DNA from: Acidimicrobiaceae bacterium
GTDB lineage: Bacteria > Actinomycetota > Acidimicrobiia > Acidimicrobiales > Bog-793
NCBI GenBank assembly: GCA_025464005.1
Contig: JAODBO010000139.1
Coordinates: 1-64,000 of the forward strand
DNA length: 64,000 nucleotides
Reading direction: 5' to 3'
The position numbers and the translations under genes were made by a program. Shown piece by piece: positions 54,048 to 63,168 of the stretch; position 1 is the first letter of the stretch, and the number at the start of each line of letters is the position of its first letter. The notes beneath the pieces were generated by a model. It saw nothing but the letters and a program-made list of their open reading frames with translations. It was not told where the DNA came from and searched no databases.

Positions 54048-55294
54048 CGGAACGCGAGGTCCTCGATCACACGCGCGAGCGCGCCGATGCCGGCGAGGCA
54101 GTCGTGGAGCTTCGCGTGCTCCGCGGGACTGTGGCTGATTCCGGTCGGATTGCGCACGAAGAGCATCGCGGTCGGGACGTGGCCCGACAACGTCCCGGCG
54201 TCGTGGCCCGCGGCCGTGGCGAGCTCCGGGATCTCGCCGAGCGCGGCGGAGATCCGGGCGCGCAGCGCCTGCTCGAGCTCGACGACGCCGGTGAGCGACT
54301 CGCCCGTGACCTCGACGGTGACTCCGTGCTCGAGCGATGCGAGGCGCGCCGCGCCGGCGACTTCGGCCACGAGGGCGGCCAACGTCGCGTCGTCCGGCGC
54401 TCGCGCGTCCAGCCACGCGTCGAGCCGTGCCGCGATGGCGTTCGTTGCGTTGGGCTGGACCTCGATCTTCGCGAACGTGGCCCGTGCCCCGAGGAGCGCG
54501 GCGACGCGTCGCGCCTCGAGAACGGTGGCCGCGAACGGCAGCATCGGGTCGCGTCGGTCCTCGAGCAGCGTCGTGCCCGCGTGGTTGGCCTCGCCGTGGA
54601 ACGAGCAGCGCCAGCGGCCGTGCGGCCAGATGGCGGTCGCGGCACCGACGGGTGCATCCATGTCGACGAGCGCGCGTCCCTGCTCGATGTGGAGCTCGAC
54701 GAACGCCCCGATCAGCGCGAGGCGAGCGGGGTCGGGCCCGATGGCGGCGGGGTCCGCGCCGGCGCCGCTCATCGCCTGCGCGAGCGTCGTCCCGTCGGCG
54801 TCGACGAGCGCACGAGCGGCGTCGGGATCCAGGGCGCCGGTCATCAACCGGCTGCCCACACAAGCCATGCCGAAGCGGGCGCCTTCCTCGTCGCTGAAGC
54901 CGACGACCGCCACGGGCCGGCGTGTCTCGATCGCGCGCTCCCGAAGGTCGTCGAGTGCGAGGAAGCCGGACGCGACCCCGAGCGGGCCGTCGAAGGCACC
55001 TCCGTTCGGGACGCTGTCGAGATGGCTGCCCGTGACCACGGCGTCGGGCCCCGGTCCGTTCCACCAGGCCCACATGTTCCCGTTGCGATCCTGCTCGAAG
55101 CTCATGTCGCGCGCCGCGGCCTGGCGGCGGAACCACGCGCGTAGCTCCGCGTCCGCGGCGCTCCAGGCGAGGCGTGAGAACCCGCCCGCAGGATCGCGAC
55201 CGATGGCGCCGATCTCGGCCCACATCTGCTCGAAGGCGATCCTCGGCCGATCACCAGCCGTCCTCAGGAGATCTTCCTCCGGGGCTCGCGTCAT
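54044..55294 (-). CDS. M20 amidohydrolase (allantoate amidohydrolase/carbamoylase-like) inside the hut operon
   Basis: A 416-residue zinc peptidase-like enzyme: GSHLDSVPNGGAFDGPLGV, SDEEGARFG, ELHIEQG and GEANHAGTTLLEDRRDP are the metal-binding and dimer motifs of the AllC/N-carbamoyl-amino-acid hydrolase group. Its gene overlaps hutH upstream and hutF downstream by 4 bp each. As HutF makes N-formylglutamate and no HutG is present, this enzyme most likely hydrolyses N-formylglutamate to glutamate and formate (inference from context). Streptomyces hut clusters carry a similar gene. Confidence 0.88.
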   Translation of the reverse strand: MTRAPEEDLLRTAGDRPRIAFEQMWAEIGAIGRDPAGGFSRLAWSAADAELRAWFRRQAAARDMSFEQDRNGNMWAWWNGPGPDAVVTGSHLDSVPNGGAFDGPLGVASGFLALDDLRERAIETRRPVAVVGFSDEEGARFGMACVGSRLMTGALDPDAARALVDADGTTLAQAMSGAGADPAAIGPDPARLALIGAFVELHIEQGRALVDMDAPVGAATAIWPHGRWRCSFHGEANHAGTTLLEDRRDPMLPFAATVLEARRVAALLGARATFAKIEVQPNATNAIAARLDAWLDARAPDDATLAALVAEVAGAARLASLEHGVTVEVTGESLTGVVELEQALRARISAALGEIPELATAAGHDAGTLSGHVPTAMLFVRNPTGISHSPAEHAKLHDCLAGIGALARVIEDLAFR

Positions 55295-56865
55295 CGCAGC
55301 GCCACGACGCTGTTGGCCGCCTCGAGGATGGCCCCCGAGGCGATCAGCTCCTCCGCATCGTCGAGCTCGGGCGAGAGCCATCGGTCCGCGCCCGGTCCCG
55401 GGACGCGCTCACGAAGTGCGGCGATGACCGCCGCGCTCGCCCGGCTCGGTCGCAGCGGCGCCCGCAGCTCGACGCCGCGGGCCGCCGCGACGAGCTCGAT
55501 CGCGAGGATCCGACGCAGGTTGTCGATAGCTCGGCGCAGCTTGAGGCCGGCGCTCCATCCCATCGACACATGGTCCTCCTGCATCGCCGAGCTCGGGATG
55601 GAGTCGACGCTCGCGGGCGTCGCGAGCCGCTTGTTCTCCGAGACCATCGCCGCCTGGGTGTACTGGGCGATCATCAGCCCGGAGTCCACGCCCGGATCGG
55701 CGGCAAGGAACGGTGGTAGCCCGTGCGAGCGAGCGGGATCGAGGAGGCGATCGGTCCTGCGCTCGGCGATCGACCCGAGGTCGGCGACACAGATCGCGAG
55801 GAAGTCGAGGACGTAGGCGATCGGGGCGCCGTGGAAGTTGCCGTTCGACGCGACGGTCCCGTCGAGCAGCACCACGGGGTTGTCGATGGACGAGCGCAGC
55901 TCCCGCTCGGCGACGACAACAGCGTGGTCGATCGTGTCGCGCACCGCCCCGGCGACCTGCGGCGCGCAGCGCAGCGAGTACGCGTCCTGGACTCGAGCGT
56001 GGCCCTCGCGGTGTGACGCGACGATGCCCGAGCCCTCGAGCAGGGCGAGCAGGTTGGCCGCACTCGTCGCTTGGCCCGGGTGGGGACGCAGGTCGAACTG
56101 GAGGCCCGGCAGGTAGGTCCTGTCGGTGCCGAGCAGCGCCTCGACGCTCAGCGCGGCGGTGACGTCGGCGACGGTGCAGAGCTGCTCCAGGTCCTCACAC
56201 GCCATCACCAGCATCGCGAGCATGCCGTCGGTGCCGTTGATGAGGGCGAGCCCTTCCTTGGCCTCGAGCGACGCCGGTTCGATGCCGGCGGCCGCCAGCA
56301 CGGGCGCCGTCGGCGTGGGCCGCCCGTCGGAGCCGGCGACCATGCCCTCACCGATGAGGACGAGCGCGCAGTGCGCGAGCGGGGCGAGATCGCCGCTGCA
56401 GCCGAGCGATCCGTGCTCGCGCACGATCGGGGTGATGCCGGCGTTCAAGAGGGCCGCGAGCGTCTCGGCGACGACGGGCCTGATCCCGGTGTGGCCGGAG
56501 GCGAGGGTCTTCAGCCGTAGGAACATGAGGCCGCGCACGACCTCGCTGTCGACGACGTCGCCCATGCCCGCCGCGTGCGATCGCACGAGGCTCCGCTGGA
56601 GCTGGGCGCGCTGCTCGGGATCGATGTAGCGGGTGGCGAGCGCACCGAAGCCGGTCGTCACTCCATAGACGGGCACCTCGCCCGCGGCGAGGTTCTCGAC
56701 GATGCGCCGCGACGCCGCCATCGCGTCGAGCGCGGCGGGGGAGAGCCGCACCTGTGCCCCGTGGCGCGCCACGGCGATCACCTCCTGCGCCGTGGCGCCC
56801 GCCGTATCGAGCTCGACGCCCGATCCCGGCTCCCCGCTGCCGTTTGCAGGCGCCACGGCGGTCAT
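55291..56865 (-). CDS. hutH: Histidine ammonia-lyase
   Basis: A 524-residue enzyme that turns histidine into urocanate. [33 protein letters not shown] and DNPVVL are family signatures. The MIO cofactor normally forms from Ala-Ser-Gly; here the triad is C156-S157-G158, a Cys variant that I recall from actinobacterial HutH. The catalytic Tyr and the QEDHVSMG segment are present. ATGA overlap with the hutU stop and with the next gene shows tight coupling. Confidence 0.95.
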   Translation of the reverse strand: MTAVAPANGSGEPGSGVELDTAGATAQEVIAVARHGAQVRLSPAALDAMAASRRIVENLAAGEVPVYGVTTGFGALATRYIDPEQRAQLQRSLVRSHAAGMGDVVDSEVVRGLMFLRLKTLASGHTGIRPVVAETLAALLNAGITPIVREHGSLGCSGDLAPLAHCALVLIGEGMVAGSDGRPTPTAPVLAAAGIEPASLEAKEGLALINGTDGMLAMLVMACEDLEQLCTVADVTAALSVEALLGTDRTYLPGLQFDLRPHPGQATSAANLLALLEGSGIVASHREGHARVQDAYSLRCAPQVAGAVRDTIDHAVVVAERELRSSIDNPVVLLDGTVASNGNFHGAPIAYVLDFLAICVADLGSIAERRTDRLLDPARSHGLPPFLAADPGVDSGLMIAQYTQAAMVSENKRLATPASVDSIPSSAMQEDHVSMGWSAGLKLRRAIDNLRRILAIELVAAARGVELRAPLRPSRASAAVIAALRERVPGPGADRWLSPELDDAEELIASGAILEAANSVVALR

Positions 56866-58532
56866 GGTCGCTCCCGCATCGGGATCCGGACCGAACGTCG
56901 CTCCGCGACCCGCTCGGCCGCCTCGTAGCCCGCGTCGACGTGACGGAGCACGCCCATGGCCGGATCGTTGGACAGAACGCGGGCGAGCTTCTCACCGGCG
57001 AGCGGGGTGCCGTCCGCGACGCTGACCTGGCCGGCGTGGATCGAGCGGCCGATCCCCACGCCACCGCCGTGATGGATCGAGACCCACGAGGCCCCGCTAG
57101 CGGTGTTGACGAGCGCATTGAGCAGGGGCCAGTCGGCTATCGCGTCCGAGCCGTCGAGCATCGCCTCGGTCTCGCGGTAGGGAGAGGCCACCGAGCCGCA
57201 GTCGAGGTGGTCGCGGCCGATGACCACGGGAGCCTTGAGCTTCCCGGACGCGACCATCTCGTTGAAGCGCACCCCGGCGCGCTCGCGCTCGCCGTAGCCG
57301 AGCCAGCAGATCCGGGCCGGCAGCCCTTGGAACGCGACCCGCTCGCGAGCCATCGTGATCCACCGGACGAGTCGACGGTCGTCGCCGAACATCTCGAGCA
57401 CGGCGTCGTCGGTCGCCGCGATGTCCGCGGGATCGCCCGACAGCGCCGCCCAGCGGAAAGGCCCCTTGCCCTCGCAGAACAGCGGCCGGACGTAGGCCGG
57501 GACGAAACCGGGGTAGTCGAATGAACGCTCGTAGCCGCCGAGGGCGGCCTCGGCCCGGAGGCTGTTCCCGTAGTCGAAGACCTCTGCGCCTCGGTCGAGG
57601 AGCGCCACCATGGCCGCGCAGTGCTCGACCATCGAGGCGCGTGACCGCCTGACGTACTCGACCGGGTCCGCCGTCCGCAGCGACGCGGCCTCTGCCAGGG
57701 TCATGTGGGCAGGGACGTAGCTCAGCGGGTCGTGCGCCGAGGTCTGGTCGGTCACGACGTCGACGTGCACGTTGCGGCGTACGAGCTCGGGGAGCATCTC
57801 GGCGCCGTTCGCGACGAGCCCGATGGAGAGCGCTCGGGCGTCGTAGCGTGCATGCTCGGCGAGGCGAAGCGCCTCGTCGAGGTCGTGGGCGATCGTGTCG
57901 AGATAGCGGGTCTGCAGGCGCCGCTCGACGCGGCTCGGGTCGACGTCCGCGCAGATCACCACGCCGTCGTTCATCGTCACGGCGAGCGGCTGCGCACCGC
58001 CCATGCCGCCCGCGCCGCACGTCACCGTCAGCGTGCCCGCGAGCGATCCGCCGAAGCGCTTCTCCGCGATCGCCGCGAAGGTCTCGTAGGTCCCCTGCAG
58101 GATTCCCTGCGTGCCGATGTAGATCCACGAGCCGGCTGTCATCTGGCCGTACATGGTGAGGCCGAGGTGCTCGAGCCTGCGGAACTCGTCCCAGTTCGCC
58201 CACTCGGGTACGAGATTGGAGTTCGCGATGAGCACGCGAGGCGCCCACTCGTGGGTCCGCAGGATGCCGACCGGCCGACCGGACTGGACGAGCAGCGTCT
58301 CGTCGTGCTCGAGGTCGCGAAGTGAGCGCTCGATGGCGTGGAACGAGGGCCAGTCGCGAGCGGCGCGCCCCGTGCCGCCGTAGACGACGAGCTCCTCCGG
58401 GTGCTCGGCGACGTCGGGGTCGAGATTGTTGTGCAGCATCCGCAGCGCGGCCTCCTGTGGCCAGCCCTTGCACGACAGCTGGCCGCCTCTAGCGGCCCTG
58501 ATCGTCCGATGAACATCGGCGTCGTTCGTCAT
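56862..58532 (-). CDS. hutU: Urocanate hydratase
   Basis: A 556-residue NAD-dependent urocanase, step 2 of histidine degradation. It begins near [20 protein letters not shown] and has [40 protein letters not shown] and [17 protein letters not shown], all standard urocanase segments. It is the first structural gene of the operon, 138 bp downstream of iclR on the same strand. That gap holds an inverted repeat that could be the regulator's site. Confidence 0.96.
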   Translation of the reverse strand: MTNDADVHRTIRAARGGQLSCKGWPQEAALRMLHNNLDPDVAEHPEELVVYGGTGRAARDWPSFHAIERSLRDLEHDETLLVQSGRPVGILRTHEWAPRVLIANSNLVPEWANWDEFRRLEHLGLTMYGQMTAGSWIYIGTQGILQGTYETFAAIAEKRFGGSLAGTLTVTCGAGGMGGAQPLAVTMNDGVVICADVDPSRVERRLQTRYLDTIAHDLDEALRLAEHARYDARALSIGLVANGAEMLPELVRRNVHVDVVTDQTSAHDPLSYVPAHMTLAEAASLRTADPVEYVRRSRASMVEHCAAMVALLDRGAEVFDYGNSLRAEAALGGYERSFDYPGFVPAYVRPLFCEGKGPFRWAALSGDPADIAATDDAVLEMFGDDRRLVRWITMARERVAFQGLPARICWLGYGERERAGVRFNEMVASGKLKAPVVIGRDHLDCGSVASPYRETEAMLDGSDAIADWPLLNALVNTASGASWVSIHHGGGVGIGRSIHAGQVSVADGTPLAGEKLARVLSNDPAMGVLRHVDAGYEAAERVAERRSVRIPMRERP

Positions 58533-58554
58533 CGACTCTCCTCGTCCCCGGGCC

Positions 58555-58576
58555 GACTCAGACGCCCGTCCGAGTC
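58555..58576. repeat. Inverted repeat upstream of hutU
   Basis: GACTC-A-GAC at 58555-58563 mirrors GTC-C-GAGTC at 58568-58576 across a 4-base centre. It sits 23 bp before the hutU start, a suitable place for an operator or for an attenuating hairpin. Confidence 0.4.
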
Positions 58577-58670
58577 TGGTCCCGGTCCAGCCTGGCAGGG
58601 CGGCGTCGCCCGTGCTGCGACCGAACCGCCCGGCGCCGGGCGCGTCATGACCTCGTCACTCGCCAGGATC

Positions 58671-59537
58671 TCACCGGCGCGCCGGGACGGTGAGGCCCGA
58701 GCCCGGGAAGGCGCCCCCGAGTCGTGCCGTCGAGCGCCGTGCCGCGGCGAGCACGGTGGCGACGACCTCGTCGTGGGTGGGCCCACTGTGCTGCCCACCG
58801 TGCTGGAGACTGCTCACCCCGAGTGCGCCACAGCAGCCGGAGGAGTCGAACACCGGCGACGCGACGCACCGGATCCCCGCTGCGGTGCTTCCCTCGTCGA
58901 TCGCGTACCCGTGGGCGCGCACCTTCGCGAGCTCGACGAAGAGCGCGTCTGCCAGGTCGAGCGACGTCTCGCTCGAGGTCGGCGGGCCCGTCGGTGGCGC
59001 GGGGCGATCAGCGCCAGTGCCGTGGGTCGCCTGCGAGCGATACGCGAGGACCGCCTTGCCGACCGCGGTGCTGCACGCCGGAAGACGGGCGCCGAGAGAG
59101 GTCGCCAGCCTGAGGCCGTCGTCGGGGGGATCGTGCTTGGCGAGGTAGAGGACCTCGGAGCCGTCCAGCACCGCGAAGTGCGCGGTCATCCCGAGATCGG
59201 CGGTGAGCGCCTCGAGCTCCTCCACGACCGCGGACACGGGAGTCATGGCGCGCAGGTATGCCGCGCCGATCTCGAACGAGCGCACACCGAGCGCATAGCG
59301 CCCATCGGCCTGGAGGCGCGCGAACTCGCGCTTCACGAGCCCTCGCAGGAGCCGGAGCGCGCTGCTCTTCGGGACGGACAGACTGGTCGCGATCTCCGAA
59401 AGGCCGAGCGGCCGTCCTGTCCGGCCGATCAGCTCGAGCATCGCAAGCGCCCGCTCCACCGAGCGGCTCGCGGTGGAGGCCGGCGGATCGGTCGAGCCTT
59501 CGGAGGTGCGCGGCGAATCGGTTCTCTCGGCCCCCAT
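58671..59537 (-). CDS. IclR-family regulator of the hut operon
   Basis: The protein is 288 residues, with an N-terminal winged HTH (SVERALAMLELIGRTGRPLG, LSEIATSLSVPKSSALRLLR) and a C-terminal effector domain (GMTAHFAVLDGSEVLYLAKH, YAIDEGSTAAGIRCVASPVF). The position directly before hutU and the divergent uptake unit suggest that it senses histidine or urocanate and controls both sides (inference). The ATG at 59537 is preferred over an upstream extension. Confidence 0.9.
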   Translation of the reverse strand: MGAERTDSPRTSEGSTDPPASTASRSVERALAMLELIGRTGRPLGLSEIATSLSVPKSSALRLLRGLVKREFARLQADGRYALGVRSFEIGAAYLRAMTPVSAVVEELEALTADLGMTAHFAVLDGSEVLYLAKHDPPDDGLRLATSLGARLPACSTAVGKAVLAYRSQATHGTGADRPAPPTGPPTSSETSLDLADALFVELAKVRAHGYAIDEGSTAAGIRCVASPVFDSSGCCGALGVSSLQHGGQHSGPTHDEVVATVLAAARRSTARLGGAFPGSGLTVPARR

Positions 59538-59799
59538 CGTGCGCCACCCTCCGTGCATATATAGGAACGAAGTTCGCAAAGTTGCACGGTACTCTTCACC
59601 ATCATCTCGGCGCCGTCAAGCATGTATCCAGGTAGTTCATGCTGCCGACACACGCGCTTAACGTTTGGATATTGACGCGCACCCTGGTGCAGCGCGCATG
59701 ATGAAATAAGAAATAGCCATCCGGGATGGACGACCCAGAACGCGCCTCGCGCCGGTCTGTCTTCCCGGTTGGCCCGCTCGAGGAAAGGTCGAGGCCTAC
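59538..59799. promoter_or_regulatory. Divergent promoter region between iclR and the DUF1989 gene
   Basis: 262 bp of visibly lower GC. Two palindromes stand out: GAACGAAGTTC at 59565-59575, 28 bp before the iclR start, and GCACCCTGGTGC at 59679-59690. A TTGACG at 59672-59677 could be a -35 box reading towards the DUF1989 gene, with a weak CATGAT at 59697-59702 (19-bp spacing). Confidence 0.45.
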
Positions 59800-60435
59800 A
59801 TGGTGGACGTGTCGTCACTGGACGGCGGCGAGATCGAGGTCCGCGAGGAGCGCGTGATCCCCGGCGGGTTCGCCGCCGCGCTCAGCGTGTCGGCCGGCGA
59901 CCTCTTCGAGATCGTCGACTTGGAGGGCCAGCAGGTAGGCGATCTCGTCGGCTTCGCCACCCACGACCGGACCGAGTGGCTCTCGACGAGCCACACGCGG
60001 GCCGCGAGCCTGTGCCTCAACCTACGTGTCGGCGACGTCCTGCAGACCAACTGGCGACGGCCAATGCTCGAGGTGCTCCACGACGACGTGGGGATGCACG
60101 ACATCATCACCCAGATGTGCGACGAGCGGCGCTACCGGATCGACTACAACGTCGAGGGCCACCGGAGCTGTCGCTCGAACTTCGTGGACGTGCTCGCCCC
60201 GTGGGGGATCGCCGAGTGGGCGATCCCGGATCCGTTCAACATCTTCCAGAACGCCCCGATCCATCCGGACAGGACGTTCGGCAACCAGATCCCCACGAGC
60301 GTTGCCGGCGACCGCATCGTCTTCAATGTGCTCGCGGACGCCATCCTCGCCGTCTCCGCGTGCCCGCAGGACCTCAACCCGTGCAACGGCTTCAATCCGA
60401 GCCCGATGGCGATACGGGTCGGGTCGCCGCGATGA
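59800..60435 (+). CDS. DUF1989 (urea carboxylase-associated) protein
   Basis: A 211-residue protein of the family found next to urea carboxylase and aminomethyltransferase-like genes. It has EERVIPGGFAAALSVSAGDL, DLEGQQVGDLVGFA, RAASLCLNLRVGD and a cysteine-containing C-terminus SACPQDLNPCNGFNPSPM. The HRSCRSNF and SACPQD cysteines may bind metal. The biochemical role is not known. ATG 59800 starts it; its stop overlaps the RidA-like gene by 4 bp. It is divergent from iclR. Confidence 0.85.
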   Translation: MVDVSSLDGGEIEVREERVIPGGFAAALSVSAGDLFEIVDLEGQQVGDLVGFATHDRTEWLSTSHTRAASLCLNLRVGDVLQTNWRRPMLEVLHDDVGMHDIITQMCDERRYRIDYNVEGHRSCRSNFVDVLAPWGIAEWAIPDPFNIFQNAPIHPDRTFGNQIPTSVAGDRIVFNVLADAILAVSACPQDLNPCNGFNPSPMAIRVGSPR

Positions 60436-60872
60436 GTGATGCCGTCGTGCCGGAAGCGGCAAACGGGATCGTGCGGGTCCGCCTGGAGGGTGTCCTCGGC
60501 GAGCCCATCAGCCACTACACCGACGCCATCCTCGCCGGCGGGTTCTGTTACATATCAGGGATGCTGGCGACGAACGCCGCTGGCGCGCTCATTGGAGCCG
60601 GTGACGTCGTCGCACAGTGCGAGCAGGTGATCGACAACATCGAAGCGGTGCTGCTCCACGTAGGCGCGACGCTCGCCGACGTCGTCAAGGTCATCGTCTA
60701 CCTGCGCGACGTCGACGACCGACCGGCGGTGAACGTCGTGCGCCAGCGACGTTTCGGAGACGCCCGGCCGACGAGCACGCTCGTCGAGATCAGCGCACTC
60801 GCGCACCCGGACGCACTCATCGAGATCGAGTCGATCGCGTGGGTGCCCGAAGCCTCCCTCGACTCGGTCTGA
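60432..60872 (+). CDS. RidA/YjgF-like protein
   Basis: A 146-residue Rid-family protein: YTDAILAGGFCYISGMLATN, VIDNIEAVLLHVGATLADVV, and STLVEISALAHPDALIEIES. True RidA deaminates reactive 2-aminoacrylate and imine intermediates with an Arg near the P-x-R-S-x-V-E motif; here the matching stretch reads RPTSTLVEI, so the arginine appears shifted or replaced. It may be a Rid subgroup with another activity. The ATG overlaps the DUF1989 stop (ATGA). Confidence 0.85.
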   Translation: MSDAVVPEAANGIVRVRLEGVLGEPISHYTDAILAGGFCYISGMLATNAAGALIGAGDVVAQCEQVIDNIEAVLLHVGATLADVVKVIVYLRDVDDRPAVNVVRQRRFGDARPTSTLVEISALAHPDALIEIESIAWVPEASLDSV

Positions 60873-60955
60873 GCATGGGTTCGGACCGCGTTCGTCAACG
60901 AACTACAGCCAACGCTCGACCACGAGGCGCATTTGCGCCAGGCAGGAGATCCGCT

Positions 60956-62242
60956 GTGAAGGTCACGAGACTCGTCCGCAACTACGTCCTCGCAGGCTGT
61001 GTCGCCGGGGTCGTCACCCTCGCGAGCGTCGCCGCGATCCCCGCGTCCGCCGCGACGTCGACGTTCGTGATCGGGAACTTCAACCCGTTCTCCGGCGCGG
61101 ACGCGTCCTTCGGCCCGGAGATGATCGCGGGATGCCAGCCCGCTGTGCGCCTCATCGACGCCGCGGGCGGCGTCTCGGGCCACGACTTCACGTGCCTGCA
61201 GGTCGACACTCGCGGTGACCCAGCGGATGCCGTCCCGGCGGCGAACAAGCTGATCGCCACGAACTCGACGCTCGAGGGGATCCTCGGCCCGAGCGCCGAC
61301 GAGGCGCTCGCGACGGCGCCGATCCTCGACCAGGCTCAGGTCCCGATGTTCGTCGACACCGGTCAGGCGTACTTCGACAAGACGAGCCTCAAGTACTTCT
61401 GGCGCATAACGCCCGCCGACGACGTCAAGGGCTATGCCTTGGCCCTCTGGGCGCACAAGGTCGGCTACACGCGCGCCGCGGCGGTGTTCGGCAACGACGC
61501 CGGCAGCCAGTCCGACGTGCCGACGCTTCTCAAGGCGTACAAGAAGCTCGGCGGCAAGATGGTGAGCAATCAGGTGATCGCGCTCAACCAGAGCTCGTAC
61601 CGCACCGAGATCGAGCAGATGCTGGCCACACACCCGCAGGTGATCTTCACCGAGGTCGATCCCCAGACCGCCGCGACCTTCCTGAGCGAGCTCCAGCAGC
61701 TGCACGGTCTTATTCCCATCATCGGCACCGAGGTCACCTTGCAGGCGCCCTGGCTGAAGGCGGTCACCGGAGCACTCGGCAAGCAGGCGATGAGCAAGTA
61801 CTTCACCGGCATGCAGCCGTACGCGCCGACGTCGGGCAAGTCGTGGAGCACCTACAACGCGGCGTTGCTGGCCTCCAAGGGTTCGGTGCCGAACCCCTCT
61901 CAGTGGTCGAGCGACCCCTACTCGATGACCTACTACGACGCCGTCAACGTCATGGCGCTCGCGATGATCGCGGGCAACACGACCGACCGGTCGAAGTACA
62001 ACGCCTTCGTGACCGCGGTGACCGAGCCCGGCGCGGGCAAGACCGTCGTCCACTCCTTCGCCGAGGGAAAGGCGGCGCTGCGGGCCGGGAAGAAGATCCA
62101 ATACGTCGGGGCGGGTGGACCGATCGTCTTCAACGCCTGGCACAACTCGGCCGGGGCGTTCGAGGCGGCGCGCCAGAGCAATGGCAACGTCGCACTCGTG
62201 GGCGAGATCACGGCGTCCCAGATCGCCTCGCTGAGCAAGTGA
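60956..62242 (+). CDS. Branched-chain-type amino acid/amide ABC substrate-binding protein
   Basis: A 428-residue exported type I binding protein. The signal peptide is VRNYVLAGCVAGVVTLASVA ending in PASAA. The mature part has FNPFSGADASFGPEM, LIDAAGGVSGHDFTCLQVDT, LGPSADEALATAPILDQAQV and YDAVNVMALA, the LivJ/amide-binding pattern. The GTG at 60956 has AGGAGAT upstream. The ligand may be histidine, urocanate or another amine, given the divergent hut operon (inference). Confidence 0.88.
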   Translation: MKVTRLVRNYVLAGCVAGVVTLASVAAIPASAATSTFVIGNFNPFSGADASFGPEMIAGCQPAVRLIDAAGGVSGHDFTCLQVDTRGDPADAVPAANKLIATNSTLEGILGPSADEALATAPILDQAQVPMFVDTGQAYFDKTSLKYFWRITPADDVKGYALALWAHKVGYTRAAAVFGNDAGSQSDVPTLLKAYKKLGGKMVSNQVIALNQSSYRTEIEQMLATHPQVIFTEVDPQTAATFLSELQQLHGLIPIIGTEVTLQAPWLKAVTGALGKQAMSKYFTGMQPYAPTSGKSWSTYNAALLASKGSVPNPSQWSSDPYSMTYYDAVNVMALAMIAGNTTDRSKYNAFVTAVTEPGAGKTVVHSFAEGKAALRAGKKIQYVGAGGPIVFNAWHNSAGAFEAARQSNGNVALVGEITASQIASLSK

Positions 62243-62280
62243 GCACGGGTGGCGCCACGCAGCCGCGGTCGCAGTAGCCC

Positions 62281-63168
62281 GTGAGCCTTTTCGTCCTGTC
62301 CATTGGCTTCGGCCTGATCACCGCCTCGATCCTCGCGATCGCGAGCGTCGGTTTCACGTTGCAGTTCGGCGTGACCAACATCTTGAACCTCGCGTACGGC
62401 GACGTGATGACCGGTGCGGCGTTCATCGCCTACCTCGTGACGCGAGCCGGTGGGAGCCTTTGGGCGGCGCTGCTCGCCGGGGCGATCACCGGCTCGCTCG
62501 CCTCCTATGTCCTCAACCGCTTCCTGTACACGCCGTTCGTGCGGCACGGAACGCGACTGTTCGGGATGATCATCGTGACGATCTCGGTCAGCCTCGTGCT
62601 GCAGAACGGGCTCCAGGCGATCTTCGGAGCGTCGTTCTTCAGCCTCGTGCTCCCCCGGACCGCCTCGTACGGCTTCGCCGGGATGATCTTCACCGGCCAG
62701 CAGCTGCTCATCATGGGGATCGCAGTCGTGGCGATGGCGGTAGTGCACTCGTTGCTCAGCTACACGCGCCTCGGCCGTGCCATGCGCGCGACCGCGGCCG
62801 ACCCCGAGCTGGCGCGCGGCTGCGGCGTGGCGACCGACCGCGTGGTCGGTGTCGCGTGGCTCATGTCCGGTGCGCTGTGCGGGATCGCCGGCGTGACGCT
62901 CGTGATGAACGTGACGAGCTTCTCCTCGACGACCGGCGGGTCCTTCCTCATCCCGGTGGTGGCGGCTGCAGTGCTCGGCGGCGTGGGCCACCCCTACGGC
63001 GCCATGATCGGCGCACTCGTCATCGGTCTCGCGAGCGAGGTCTCCGCGGCGTTCGTCAATCCTGCCTACAAGGAAGTCGTTGCTTTCGGCGTACTGGTCG
63101 TGGTGCTCCTCGTCCGCCCCCAGGGCATATTCGCCGAGATCGCGACCCAAAAGGAGGTCGTCGCGTGA
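62281..63168 (+). CDS. Branched-chain-type ABC permease (LivH-like)
   Basis: A 295-residue membrane protein with about eight hydrophobic segments, including ASVGFTLQFGVTNILNLAYG and GVATDRVVGVAWLMSGALCG. TRLGRAMRATAADPELARGCGV is the conserved cytoplasmic loop of LivH. It starts with GTG 62281, 38 bp after the binding protein, and overlaps the next permease by 4 bp (GTGA). Confidence 0.92.
   Translation: MSLFVLSIGFGLITASILAIASVGFTLQFGVTNILNLAYGDVMTGAAFIAYLVTRAGGSLWAALLAGAITGSLASYVLNRFLYTPFVRHGTRLFGMIIVTISVSLVLQNGLQAIFGASFFSLVLPRTASYGFAGMIFTGQQLLIMGIAVVAMAVVHSLLSYTRLGRAMRATAADPELARGCGVATDRVVGVAWLMSGALCGIAGVTLVMNVTSFSSTTGGSFLIPVVAAAVLGGVGHPYGAMIGALVIGLASEVSAAFVNPAYKEVVAFGVLVVVLLVRPQGIFAEIATQKEVVA

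Noticed and set aside
52818..55427. 869-codon plus-strand frame opposite hutF and the amidohydrolase gene
   Set aside because: It is antisense to two clearly conserved hut genes; long open antisense frames are expected at this GC content.
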